Made by a program: the position numbers and the translations under genes. DNA of 64,000 nt from an uncultured Bacteroidia bacterium (GTDB lineage Bacteria > Bacteroidota > Bacteroidia > Bacteroidales > F082): positions 372,001 to 436,000 of the forward strand of contig CACYHP010000001.1 of the NCBI GenBank assembly GCA_902774295.1. The letters run 5' to 3'. Under the pieces are notes generated by a model. The model was not told where the DNA came from. It made no database searches and saw only the letters and a program-made list of their open reading frames with translations. Shown here one piece after another: positions 42,753 to 49,033 of this stretch. Each line of letters begins with the position of its first letter. The first letter of the stretch is position 1.

Positions 42753-43061
42753 TTATGCTGCTTTCTTATATTCCTTGTATTCTTCCAAGAATATATCAAC
42801 CATACCTTTTACCCATACATTTGGTGAAAGTTGTTTTTTTACGGCTGCTTCAACATCAAACTGAGTTATAAACACACTTTCTTTATACTTGGCTTCTTCT
42901 TTAACCAATTTGCTGAAACAGATAAGACCTAAAAATTTGACGTATCTTACATACAGTTTCTCTTTACTACGTTCACCGTTAATTCTAATGTCGGTGTCTG
43001 GATTTACTAACGCCACTCTGATAGCGGCTTCAATACTTTTCTTACAATAATGCTGATTCAT
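42753..43061 (-). CDS. Hypothetical island protein, 102 residues
   Basis: Not recognised. It starts MNQHYCKKSIEAAIRVAL and contains KLYVRYVKFLGLICFSKLVKEE and a C-terminal helix VKGMVDIFLEEYKEYKKAA. It ends 1 bp before the ATG of the next gene, and 5 bp separate it from the upstream gene, so it belongs to a compact operon typical of small accessory genes in Bacteroides elements. Confidence 0.6.
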   Translation of the reverse strand: MNQHYCKKSIEAAIRVALVNPDTDIRINGERSKEKLYVRYVKFLGLICFSKLVKEEAKYKESVFITQFDVEAAVKKQLSPNVWVKGMVDIFLEEYKEYKKAA

Positions 43062-43066
43062 CGTAC

Positions 43067-43414
43067 TTAATATTTTAATTTAACAATTTCTTTATAATTA
43101 TCCCTAATACACTCGCACATGCCGTCTATTTCGTTTTGCAACCCATACCACTCAAAACTCTTCACTTCAATCCAGACTGGTTCATAATTATTGTGAGTTG
43201 CTTTCCAGCAATTATCTGTAATCTTTTCCACATTGAAGCCTAAATCACTAAACTGGAGAATAGCTGCTCCAGCTTGTCTTAATGTTTCCTCTGTCGTTCC
43301 GTAGCTGCGATAGATACCATCATTCTCGCCTTTACGGATTTCAATTTTTGAATAACTTTCTTTCTGTGCGCTGCTCGCCACGCTAATCTGAGCATATGTT
43401 TTTTTCTTTTTCAT
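43067..43414 (-). CDS. Hypothetical island protein, 115 residues
   Basis: Not recognised. A lysine-rich start (MKKKKTYAQISVASSAQKES) is followed by mixed alpha/beta sequence (YGTTEETLRQAGAAILQFSDLGFNVEKITDNCWKATHN). A Trp/Glu-rich segment IEVKSFEWYGLQNEIDGMCECIRD lies near the end. No catalytic motif is evident. Member of the leftward four-gene run. Confidence 0.55.
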   Translation of the reverse strand: MKKKKTYAQISVASSAQKESYSKIEIRKGENDGIYRSYGTTEETLRQAGAAILQFSDLGFNVEKITDNCWKATHNNYEPVWIEVKSFEWYGLQNEIDGMCECIRDNYKEIVKLKY

Positions 43415-43451
43415 AATAGAAGAATTTTAGTTAACTTTTTTCGAGGGTTTT

Positions 43452-43757
43452 TTAGCAGTCAAAGAATGGTGGATAATCTGTCGCATCTCCAAGATAAATT
43501 GGTGTTATACCATCTAACTCTGTTGTTTCGGTGACGCTTTCATCATCTAATTGACACTGCAGGTCTCCGTTGTTAAATAGATGTTCAAGTTTTTCAATAG
43601 CCTCTGTTTCGTTATTAGCTGTAATGGTTGTGCTTGTATACATTTTTACAGTATAAAAAACCTCGTACGAATTTTTGGGGGTGTCGTTTTTAGTCTCAGC
43701 ACCATTGACCATGTTGATTTTATTCATATTATGAGTATTTAAAATATTCATTATCAA
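43452..43757 (-). CDS. Small acidic hypothetical protein (DpnD/PcfM-like)
   Basis: A 101-residue protein with a core SYEVFYTVKMYTSTTITANNETEAIEKLEHLFNNGD, reminiscent of the short DpnD/PcfM-type beta-alpha domain found on mobile elements. The C-terminus is acidic (LDDESVTETTELDG). The start could instead be the Met at 43725-43727 (MNKINMVNG). First gene of the leftward four-gene run. The 250-bp A/T-rich gap upstream holds its promoter region and that of the divergent 44009 gene. Confidence 0.5.
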   Translation of the reverse strand: MIMNILNTHNMNKINMVNGAETKNDTPKNSYEVFYTVKMYTSTTITANNETEAIEKLEHLFNNGDLQCQLDDESVTETTELDGITPIYLGDATDYPPFFDC

Positions 43758-43950
43758 TGTTTTATACCAATTTTTCTATTTTTATTTTAAGCAATACTAT
43801 TCCAAGGACACCTTTCGGTGTCATTTTGTCGTGTTTCGTTGTTCATAGTTGGTTGTTTTTAAAAAGTTTCTTTTTCAAAAGGTTTCATTGCAAATATACA
43901 TTTAAAAAATTTAAAAAACAAATTTTGGGCAAAAAAATCAAAAAAAATTA

Positions 43951-43981
43951 TTTGTCAGGTATGTAAAATATAATATTTTTG
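43951..43981 (+). promoter_or_regulatory. Promoter of the HTH-ADP-ribosylglycohydrolase gene
   Basis: TTTG at 43951-43954, a 19-bp spacer, TATTTTTG at 43974-43981. The AACTAAAAAATCTAAAACA leader element follows and reaches the ATG. Confidence 0.75.
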
Positions 43982-44008
43982 CAAAAAAATAACTAAAAAA
44001 TCTAAAAC

Positions 44009-45463
44009 ATGTCTCGAAAATCGAGCATCGTATATAATCCAGATTTGTCTGTTGAAGAAAATGCCATAATAAATGGGGTTTCAAAAGACGGTATATATTA
44101 TTATTTGAAATCAAACCGTATTGAAATCAAAAAGAAAACAGTTGACGGGATTGTTGATGAAATAAGAAAACGACTTGAAGGCAACCCAAATATAACTCAA
44201 AGAGAGCTCGTAAAAATTACTGGACATAGTTCTACAACTATTAACAAATATATTAAAGAGGCGAGACAAAAGCCCAATCTGAGGCAAAATAGAATATACG
44301 GAATCATCGGGGCGGTAATTGGCGATATTGCTGGTTCTCGTTTTGAGACCGAAAAGGGGTTTGCAAATAAGAATTTTAAAATGTTTGCTGCCAATAGTAC
44401 ATTCACTGATGACAGCGTACTAACTGTGGCTATTGCTGATGCCATTATTCATAAGAAACTTTTTGCGAAAACATTATGGACTTGGGGAAAAAAGTATCCA
44501 TCTGCTGGTTTTGGTCGTTCATTTAATCAGTGGTTAAAAGGAGATTGGAATATTCAGAACAATAGCGTTGGTGATGGTAGCGGAATGAGAATTAGTCCTG
44601 TTGGCTTCAAAGGTAATGATGTTGAAGAGGTACTTGCAATGGCAAAAGAAGCCACAATTCCATCACACAACAGCATCGAAGGAATCAAAGCGGCACAAGC
44701 CATTGCAACATCTGTATTTTTTGCCCGAAAAGGCAAAACAAAAGAAGAGATTAAAAAATACGTAGAATCACAATTCGGATACAATCTTGACTTGTCGGAG
44801 GAAGCCATCAGGAATATGGTTGCAAGTGGTGATTATGATATGATAGAAGCCCAAAATGCTACTCCCGTTGCAATAATTGCCTTTTTAAATGGTAGCGATT
44901 ATGAAGATGTTATTAGGACTGCTATAACGTACGGAGGGGATACTGACACTGTTGGTTGCATGGCAGGTGCTATAGCAGCTGCATATTATGGCGTTCCCAT
45001 TGAACTTGCTGAACAAGCAGCATTATGCATGCCAAAAGAATTGTTGGATGTTATCAATGAATTTGATGGAACGTCATTAACAAATCACAGACTTACACCA
45101 TCAAATGTTCGAAGGTGGGGTGCTAATACTGTTGTGGTTTTTGGCAGTAATGCTGATGGTACAAATGGAGAAAAAGGATTGTCAGACACACATGTTAGTC
45201 GTTATAATCATAAGCCGTTAAAGGGTTTCCCAATTCGTACAATTGGGACAACAATGGATGTCGTCAAAAATGATGTGGAAAATCTGATAGCCAAAGTTAA
45301 TAGTGAACCAAATGCAATTTTTGTTGTTGAGGATGTCGGTATTAGCAAAAAGTCAAATGTCGGCATAAATAGAATTGCCCCATTATTCATGCCGTTAGTT
45401 AAAAAAGAGAATGTTTACTTTGTAAAAGAGTATTGGGATTACTTTAAATCCTTGAAGAAATAG
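44009..45463 (+). CDS. HTH - ADP-ribosylglycohydrolase - FGSN-domain fusion
   Basis: A 484-residue three-part protein. Residues about 1-90 are a double HTH-like module (IVYNPDLSVEENAIINGVSKDGIYYYLK; NPNITQRELVKITGHSSTTINKYIKEA) shared with the methylase-like protein at 30516. Residues about 92-350 form an ADP-ribosylglycohydrolase domain: GAVIGDIAGSRFE, FTDDSVLT (132-139) and GGDTDT (309-314) supply the Mg-binding aspartates. Residues about 370-484 begin VVVFGSNADGTNGEKG (FGSN 378-381), a domain also seen in phage proteins. It may remove ADP-ribose from DNA or protein under control of its DNA-binding end. The target is unknown. Confidence 0.82.
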   Translation: MSRKSSIVYNPDLSVEENAIINGVSKDGIYYYLKSNRIEIKKKTVDGIVDEIRKRLEGNPNITQRELVKITGHSSTTINKYIKEARQKPNLRQNRIYGIIGAVIGDIAGSRFETEKGFANKNFKMFAANSTFTDDSVLTVAIADAIIHKKLFAKTLWTWGKKYPSAGFGRSFNQWLKGDWNIQNNSVGDGSGMRISPVGFKGNDVEEVLAMAKEATIPSHNSIEGIKAAQAIATSVFFARKGKTKEEIKKYVESQFGYNLDLSEEAIRNMVASGDYDMIEAQNATPVAIIAFLNGSDYEDVIRTAITYGGDTDTVGCMAGAIAAAYYGVPIELAEQAALCMPKELLDVINEFDGTSLTNHRLTPSNVRRWGANTVVVFGSNADGTNGEKGLSDTHVSRYNHKPLKGFPIRTIGTTMDVVKNDVENLIAKVNSEPNAIFVVEDVGISKKSNVGINRIAPLFMPLVKKENVYFVKEYWDYFKSLKK

Positions 45464-45875
45464 CTGCTTCTTCTTTCATTCTTTCAAGTTCTTTGTCAGC
45501 AGCATCCTCTATGTTGCGGTGAACATAATTTAACGAATAGGATAATCCATAGTTGTCAAACACTTTTGCCAATGTTTGTAATATATCCATTAATGTGCGC
45601 TTGTCATCATCACTTAATTGGCACTCGTTGATGAGCTTGTTAAATTTGGCAATGCTTTCCTCTATTTCTGCTCTGGATTTCATGGGGCGAGAGGGTGTAA
45701 AGATGGCTTTATACTTCGTTAAGAAATTATTTCTGTCGTCCCAAGCATTTAGAATCTCATCAAATTTTTCAAAGCCAATTGTCTCAGCCAAATCCGCATG
45801 AAAGCCAGTGCTATAAGCCCGTGCATGTTCGCTGGCATTTATTTCTAAGTCATTGGATTGTAATAAGTTCGCCAT
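45444..45875 (-). CDS. Hypothetical island protein, 143 residues
   Basis: Not recognised. An all-helical acidic protein (SEHARAYSTGFHADLAETIGF, MKSRAEIEESIAKFNKLINE, LMDILQTLAKVFDNYGL), without signal peptide or membrane segment. It converges on and overlaps the 3' end of the ADP-ribosylglycohydrolase gene by 20 bp, so antisense interference between the two transcripts is possible. A small NUMOD3-like gene lies 19 bp upstream on the same strand. Confidence 0.6.
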   Translation of the reverse strand: MANLLQSNDLEINASEHARAYSTGFHADLAETIGFEKFDEILNAWDDRNNFLTKYKAIFTPSRPMKSRAEIEESIAKFNKLINECQLSDDDKRTLMDILQTLAKVFDNYGLSYSLNYVHRNIEDAADKELERMKEEAAISSRI

Positions 45876-45894
45876 AATTTAATCAATTTTTATA

Positions 45895-46059
45895 TTATTC
45901 AATTTCATATTTAGACTTGATGGTAGTCCAGTATTGCTTTAGCCCGTCGGCAATTTTTTTGCGATGCTGAATCGAAAATTTGCGGCCTTTTAATGCCTGA
46001 GATATTTTTCTTTTTGTCTCTTCTGAAAGTTCTCTGTACTGTCTTTTGTGCTTGTTCAT
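45895..46059 (-). CDS. Small NUMOD3-like DNA-binding protein, 54 residues
   Basis: Reading MNKHKRQYRELSEETKRKIS, then QALKGRKFSIQHRKKIADGLKQYW, and ending KYEIE. The S-EETKRKIS-ALKGR and S-x-HRKKIADGLK repeats are NUMOD3-type motifs, short DNA-binding modules otherwise found in homing endonucleases. Very basic. Small standalone versions occur on Bacteroides mobile elements. Confidence 0.6.
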   Translation of the reverse strand: MNKHKRQYRELSEETKRKISQALKGRKFSIQHRKKIADGLKQYWTTIKSKYEIE

Positions 46060-46540
46060 TGATTAAAATTTTGATAATTATTAAGTTTTTTTACATGGCC
46101 TATATATATAAATAGGTAATAGGTATGGAAAGAATGAAAAATATCCATTTTTTGTAGATAAAATTACCAAATCGTATATGAAAAATTTTTGTGCCAGATG
46201 GAACCATTGAAAAAACAAGCCCCCCCCCTGAGAAATTTTGATTTTTTCAGGTAAAATTTTCGGAGACAATTGTCGGGTGCGGTCGGCTGTAGGGGCGTGG
46301 CTGGGATGGGGTAGGGGGATAACTTTTTTTGAACAAAAAAAGTCCGACAAATAATTTTTCGTCGGACGATTTTTATATAGTTTTTTACTATGTTTTACAG
46401 CAGATAAACTGTGGTTGTTTCTTGTAATTATCTGTTTGTGTAGATTATTAATAATTAATCGATTACAATGTCTTTATGCCTAAAGGAAAAACATGCTGAA
46501 CTACTGTGATTTTAATTTAATGCGAAATTGATGTATCTAA
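46060..46540. other. 480-bp non-coding region with C9 tract, G-quadruplex-like motif and hairpin
   Basis: No gene is supported here. The 89-codon reverse frame across it has no family features. Visible: nine C residues at 46220-46228. G-runs at 46292-46295, 46303-46305, 46308-46311 and 46314-46318 could form a quadruplex (GGGGCGTGGCTGGGATGGGG and on). A symmetrical hairpin GTCCGAC...GTCGGAC lies at 46342-46367, with A-run and T-run on either side. The base skew is unlike the rest of the element, so this may hold its transfer or replication signal. Confidence 0.5.
46335..46375. terminator. Bidirectional hairpin downstream of the integrase
   Basis: GTCCGAC (46342-46348) pairs with GTCGGAC (46361-46367), with seven A before and GATTTTT after. 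It would terminate transcripts from either side, including the leftward integrase transcript. Confidence 0.7.
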
Positions 46541-47887
46541 TCATGCGCTTTCATGCACGGCTTCAACTAATGTGTCTTCAACGCCAAACATTCTGCATAC
46601 TATCATGTATTTAAACGCCATGGAGTTTGTTAGATAATTGTTGACAGCTATTGAGCCTTGTTTGTGTACACCTAACAAATACGGGTCTGGCTGATGCTCT
46701 ACTTGAAGTGTCAAATAGGTTTTACGTGCGGTTTTACTGGATGCAATTTCATGTAGTGGAGTAAATTTACCTGAAAGATGGTCATCTACTTTTCTATCAA
46801 TGCCGCAATATTTTAGTAATTCTTTAATGCGTTGGTTGTATCCATCTTTACCACTCTTGTTTTTTAATATCTTGAATGAAAATTTGTAATCATCAATGAT
46901 TTTCATCGCAGGTGGAATCAAAGGAGCATCAACAGATTTATTAATACTCTTTTCTTTATTTGGAAGATAGTGAATGTATGGATAACCATCTTTCGTCTTA
47001 ACAACCCTATCCATAGACATATTAGCGAAGTCAGATACTCGACAACCTATATAACAATTAAGCAAGAAAGCGTCTTTGACTTCTTGAAGATGACTTGGTA
47101 CTGGGGTATTTTCAATTGTCTTTATCTCATCTTGTTCAAGTCCAGTTTTTGCCCCTTCTTGCTCCTTGAAAAGGTTGCGTTTATCGCCTCTGCTCATTTT
47201 TCTGAAAGGTGATTTAGCTATAATGTCTTCATCCTCAAGTTGTTGGAAATAAGTTTTCAAACGTTTCAAAGATGATGCAACGGTTGTTTCTGACCTTCTT
47301 TTCTTTGGAATGTTTCTATCACTTACGTCTTCATAGAGGTTTGGCCATTTGTCAACATACTTATACTCATCGAACAAAAATTCACGGAAGAATAGAATGT
47401 CCTTTGGTGTAAAATGTTGAGGAAGAGTTTTCTTCTTGTTGTTAATCACAAGGTATCTTTCAAGCTGTTTGTGAAGAACAATGAATTGTCTGTATCTTAT
47501 GTTTGAAAACCGATTTTTTCTTGTTTCGGTGTACTCTAATAAAGAACGAAGCAGACAGTCTTCCTCAGAACTTGGTTTTTCTGGGTTTTTAATCTTGTCG
47601 ATTTTTCTTTCCAAATTTTTACTTGTAATATCCAAACCTTCATTTATCATGCTCTGATAAGCGGATTTGATATTACCGATTTCATCCTGAATGAGCTGGA
47701 AGAGTTCTTTGTTGTAAACCGATACTCCTTTCTTAATTGAACCATCAGAGTTAAATTTAGTTAAGTCTTCTGAAGATACAGAAATTTGAGTTTTGTGATA
47801 AATGTCCACACTGTGCGTGTCTCTTAAACGGAAACGCAATTTGAAGTTTTTTCGTTCACTTCTTTTGATAATAGTAATTCGATACAT
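46541..47887 (-). CDS. int: Tyrosine recombinase (integrase) of the tRNA-Gln element
   Basis: A 448-residue Bacteroides-type integrase. N-terminal arm-binding domain and SAM-like core-binding domain (about 100-220, FRQFIVLHKQLERYL, FREFLFDEYKYV). Catalytic domain from about 240: NCYIGCRVSDFANM (first Arg), TARKTYLTLQVEHQPDPYLLGVHKQGS, and NNYLTNS with the probable nucleophile Tyr. The usual HxxR box reads SKTARKT, so the first His is replaced. It should recombine attP with the tRNA-Gln 3' end. It is transcribed away from attR. Confidence 0.9.
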   Translation of the reverse strand: MYRITIIKRSERKNFKLRFRLRDTHSVDIYHKTQISVSSEDLTKFNSDGSIKKGVSVYNKELFQLIQDEIGNIKSAYQSMINEGLDITSKNLERKIDKIKNPEKPSSEEDCLLRSLLEYTETRKNRFSNIRYRQFIVLHKQLERYLVINNKKKTLPQHFTPKDILFFREFLFDEYKYVDKWPNLYEDVSDRNIPKKRRSETTVASSLKRLKTYFQQLEDEDIIAKSPFRKMSRGDKRNLFKEQEGAKTGLEQDEIKTIENTPVPSHLQEVKDAFLLNCYIGCRVSDFANMSMDRVVKTKDGYPYIHYLPNKEKSINKSVDAPLIPPAMKIIDDYKFSFKILKNKSGKDGYNQRIKELLKYCGIDRKVDDHLSGKFTPLHEIASSKTARKTYLTLQVEHQPDPYLLGVHKQGSIAVNNYLTNSMAFKYMIVCRMFGVEDTLVEAVHESA

Positions 47888-47982
47888 GTTATTAAATTTA
47901 TTTGAAATAATTTTTAAAATCTTGTTTTTTACTTACTTACTTTGCAAATATACAAAATTTATTTTTAAAAAACAACTGGGCG

Positions 47983-47995
47983 ACTTGGGGCAAAA
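47983..47995. repeat. Inverted copy of TTTTGCCCCAAGT near attR
   Basis: ACTTGGGGCAAAA is the exact reverse complement of 27826-27838, placed about 146 bp from attR. Possible integrase arm-type site. Confidence 0.55.
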
Positions 47996-48036
47996 CAAAA
48001 AAATTGCACCAAAGATGTGAAATTGAAAAAAAGTTG

Positions 48037-48129
48037 TATTTTTGCACGGTATCTCAGTTTTGGAGCATTGCCTTGATAATGATTAAAATAGCAAAAGATA
48101 TCGAAACTTGTTGTTCCTTTTAGATACCA
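48037..48129 (+). ncRNA. Possible tRNA-like structured RNA beside attR
   Basis: A -7 element TATTTTTG (48037-48044) is followed by GGTATCT (48048-48054) pairing with AGATACC (48122-48128). Inside are a D-arm-like CTC-AGTTTTG-GAG and a stem AAAAG/CTTTT directly abutting the closing stem. The outline (7-bp acceptor-like stem, D-arm, T-stem position, following A) imitates a tRNA, but no normal anticodon or T-loop is visible. The transcript would run through attR into the terminator at 48161. Could be a tRNA relic or a regulatory RNA. Confidence 0.35.
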
Positions 48130-48140
48130 GTTGCCATTGA

Positions 48141-48154
48141 CTGGTTGGGCAACA
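48141..48154 (+). other. attR, 14-bp direct repeat
   Basis: CTGGTTGGGCAACA, identical to 27770-27783. Chromosomal sequence resumes at 48155. Confidence 0.85.
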
Positions 48155-48160
48155 GCAGCA

Positions 48161-48196
48161 AAGTTGAGATGTTGAAAAATATCTCAACTTTTTTTT
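48161..48196 (+). terminator. Original chromosomal terminator of tRNA-Gln, displaced by the element
   Basis: AAGTTGAGAT (48161-48170) pairs with ATCTCAACTT (48181-48190), followed by T residues. Before insertion it would have lain about 10 bp after the tRNA gene. Confidence 0.8.
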
Positions 48197-48202
48197 ATCA
48201 TT

Positions 48203-48236
48203 TTTGTCGAACCTATCTATTTTATCAATATCTTTG
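48203..48236 (+). promoter_or_regulatory. Promoter of the upxY-headed polysaccharide locus
   Basis: TTTG at 48203-48206, a 22-bp spacer and TATCTTTG at 48229-48236. The leader to the upxY start is about 150 nt and contains CTTAGTGTAGGCGTTAG and other self-complementary stretches. UpxY-type antiterminators act on such leaders. No flanking inverted repeats for promoter inversion were seen. Confidence 0.6.
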
Positions 48237-48392
48237 CAAATAACTATTTTTCGCTTAGTGTAGGCGTTAGTAGATGAATCAGGATGAGCGAAAAATCCCA
48301 GTATGATTTTGTAAGTGATTGAAATCCAATAGATTAGGTGATTTCGATGTCCCCGAGATATACCCGGTACGGTAGCTGTGCCCTTTGTTTAA

Positions 48393-48980
48393 ATGAATAA
48401 AGTAGAGAAAAATGTTGTTGCTTGGTATGTGTTTCGCGTAACTTATCAGCGCGAACTGACGGCTGCGAAACAGCTGGAAGAGCTGGGCATTGAGCATTAT
48501 ATCCCTACGGTGAGGGCGAAAATCCGCAACGAGAAAGGTCTCGCCATCGGCTGGAAGACCGAGCCGCTCATTCACAACTACATCTTCATACGCGACAGTT
48601 ACAACAACCTGCTTGCCATAAAACAATATAAAATCGATTACCTGCGCTTCGTGATGGGCAAGGACGACAGCGGCGTCGCCAACGTGCCGCAGTATGTGCC
48701 CGACAAGCAGATGGCGGATTTCATGAAGGTGGTCCGCACCATGGGCTCCAAGCCTGTCGACCCCGACATCGACCTCCGCAAAGGCGACAGAGTGCGAATA
48801 CTGACAGGTCCGTTCGAAGGGGTTGAAGGCGTTTACGTGAGAATGCCAAACCGCCACGAGAAGCGCGTGGTAATCAAGATTGAAGGCATCGCCGCAGTGG
48901 CGACAGTAGCACTCAACGCCTCAGATGTCGAGAAGCTCGAACCTATTAAAGAAGAAAAGAAAAACACTTACAACTTCTAA
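48393..48980 (+). CDS. UpxY-family transcription antitermination protein (NusG paralogue)
   Basis: A 195-residue NusG-like protein. N-terminal NGN domain (WYVFRVTYQRELTAAKQLEELGIEHYIPT, about 10-110) and C-terminal KOW motif (LRKGDRVRILTGPFEGVEGVYVRM, about 130-155). In Bacteroides, UpxY proteins bind the leader of their own capsule operon and prevent premature termination. As first gene of the locus after a long leader it fits this role. ATG at 48393 leaves a short N-terminal extension (MNKVEKNVVA). Neighbours downstream are nucleotide-sugar enzymes. Confidence 0.9.
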   Translation: MNKVEKNVVAWYVFRVTYQRELTAAKQLEELGIEHYIPTVRAKIRNEKGLAIGWKTEPLIHNYIFIRDSYNNLLAIKQYKIDYLRFVMGKDDSGVANVPQYVPDKQMADFMKVVRTMGSKPVDPDIDLRKGDRVRILTGPFEGVEGVYVRMPNRHEKRVVIKIEGIAAVATVALNASDVEKLEPIKEEKKNTYNF

Positions 48981-49032
48981 ACTTTAAACTCGTTAAACTA
49001 CTCTAAACTCTACACTTTAAACTCTACACTAA
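48981..49032. repeat. CTAAACTCTACACT leader repeat, copy 2
   Basis: AACTCGTTAAACTACTCTAAACTCTACACTTTAAACTC-type block ends 1 bp before the dehydrogenase ATG. Compare 24130-24199 and 50340-50408. Confidence 0.8.
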
Positions 49033-49033
49033 A

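Larger units (their letters stand above)
27784..48154. mobile_element. Integrated element at tRNA-Gln, defence-island type
   Basis: A 20.4-kb segment bounded by the 14-bp att repeat. A tyrosine integrase gene lies at the right end and an excisionase-like HTH gene at the left end, so the two would be neighbours in a circular form. It is richer in A+T than the flanks, with different codon use. Contents: a phage-type DUF6291-like gene (broken), type I restriction operon with extra genes, serine recombinase, EVE-like protein, HTH-ADP-ribosylglycohydrolase fusion and several small unknowns. No relaxase, coupling protein, capsid or terminase gene was recognised. It may therefore be a satellite-like or mobilisable island dependent on a helper, which is inference. 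Confidence 0.85.

Noticed and set aside
46081..46350. An 89-codon reverse-strand reading frame as a gene
   Set aside because: The frame crosses the C9 tract and G-runs, has odd composition, no recognisable family features and no plausible start signal. Treated as non-coding.
27784..48154. Alternative genetic code (TGA as a sense codon) for the whole island
   Set aside because: Several island genes end at TGA in positions that make sense, notably the ATGA overlap between the HExxH gene and hsdS and the double TGA ending the HTH gene. Only two genes have in-frame TGA.
48197..48392. Invertible capsule promoter as in Bacteroides fragilis
   Set aside because: No inverted repeats of the expected 19-25 bp were found on both sides of the promoter before upxY.
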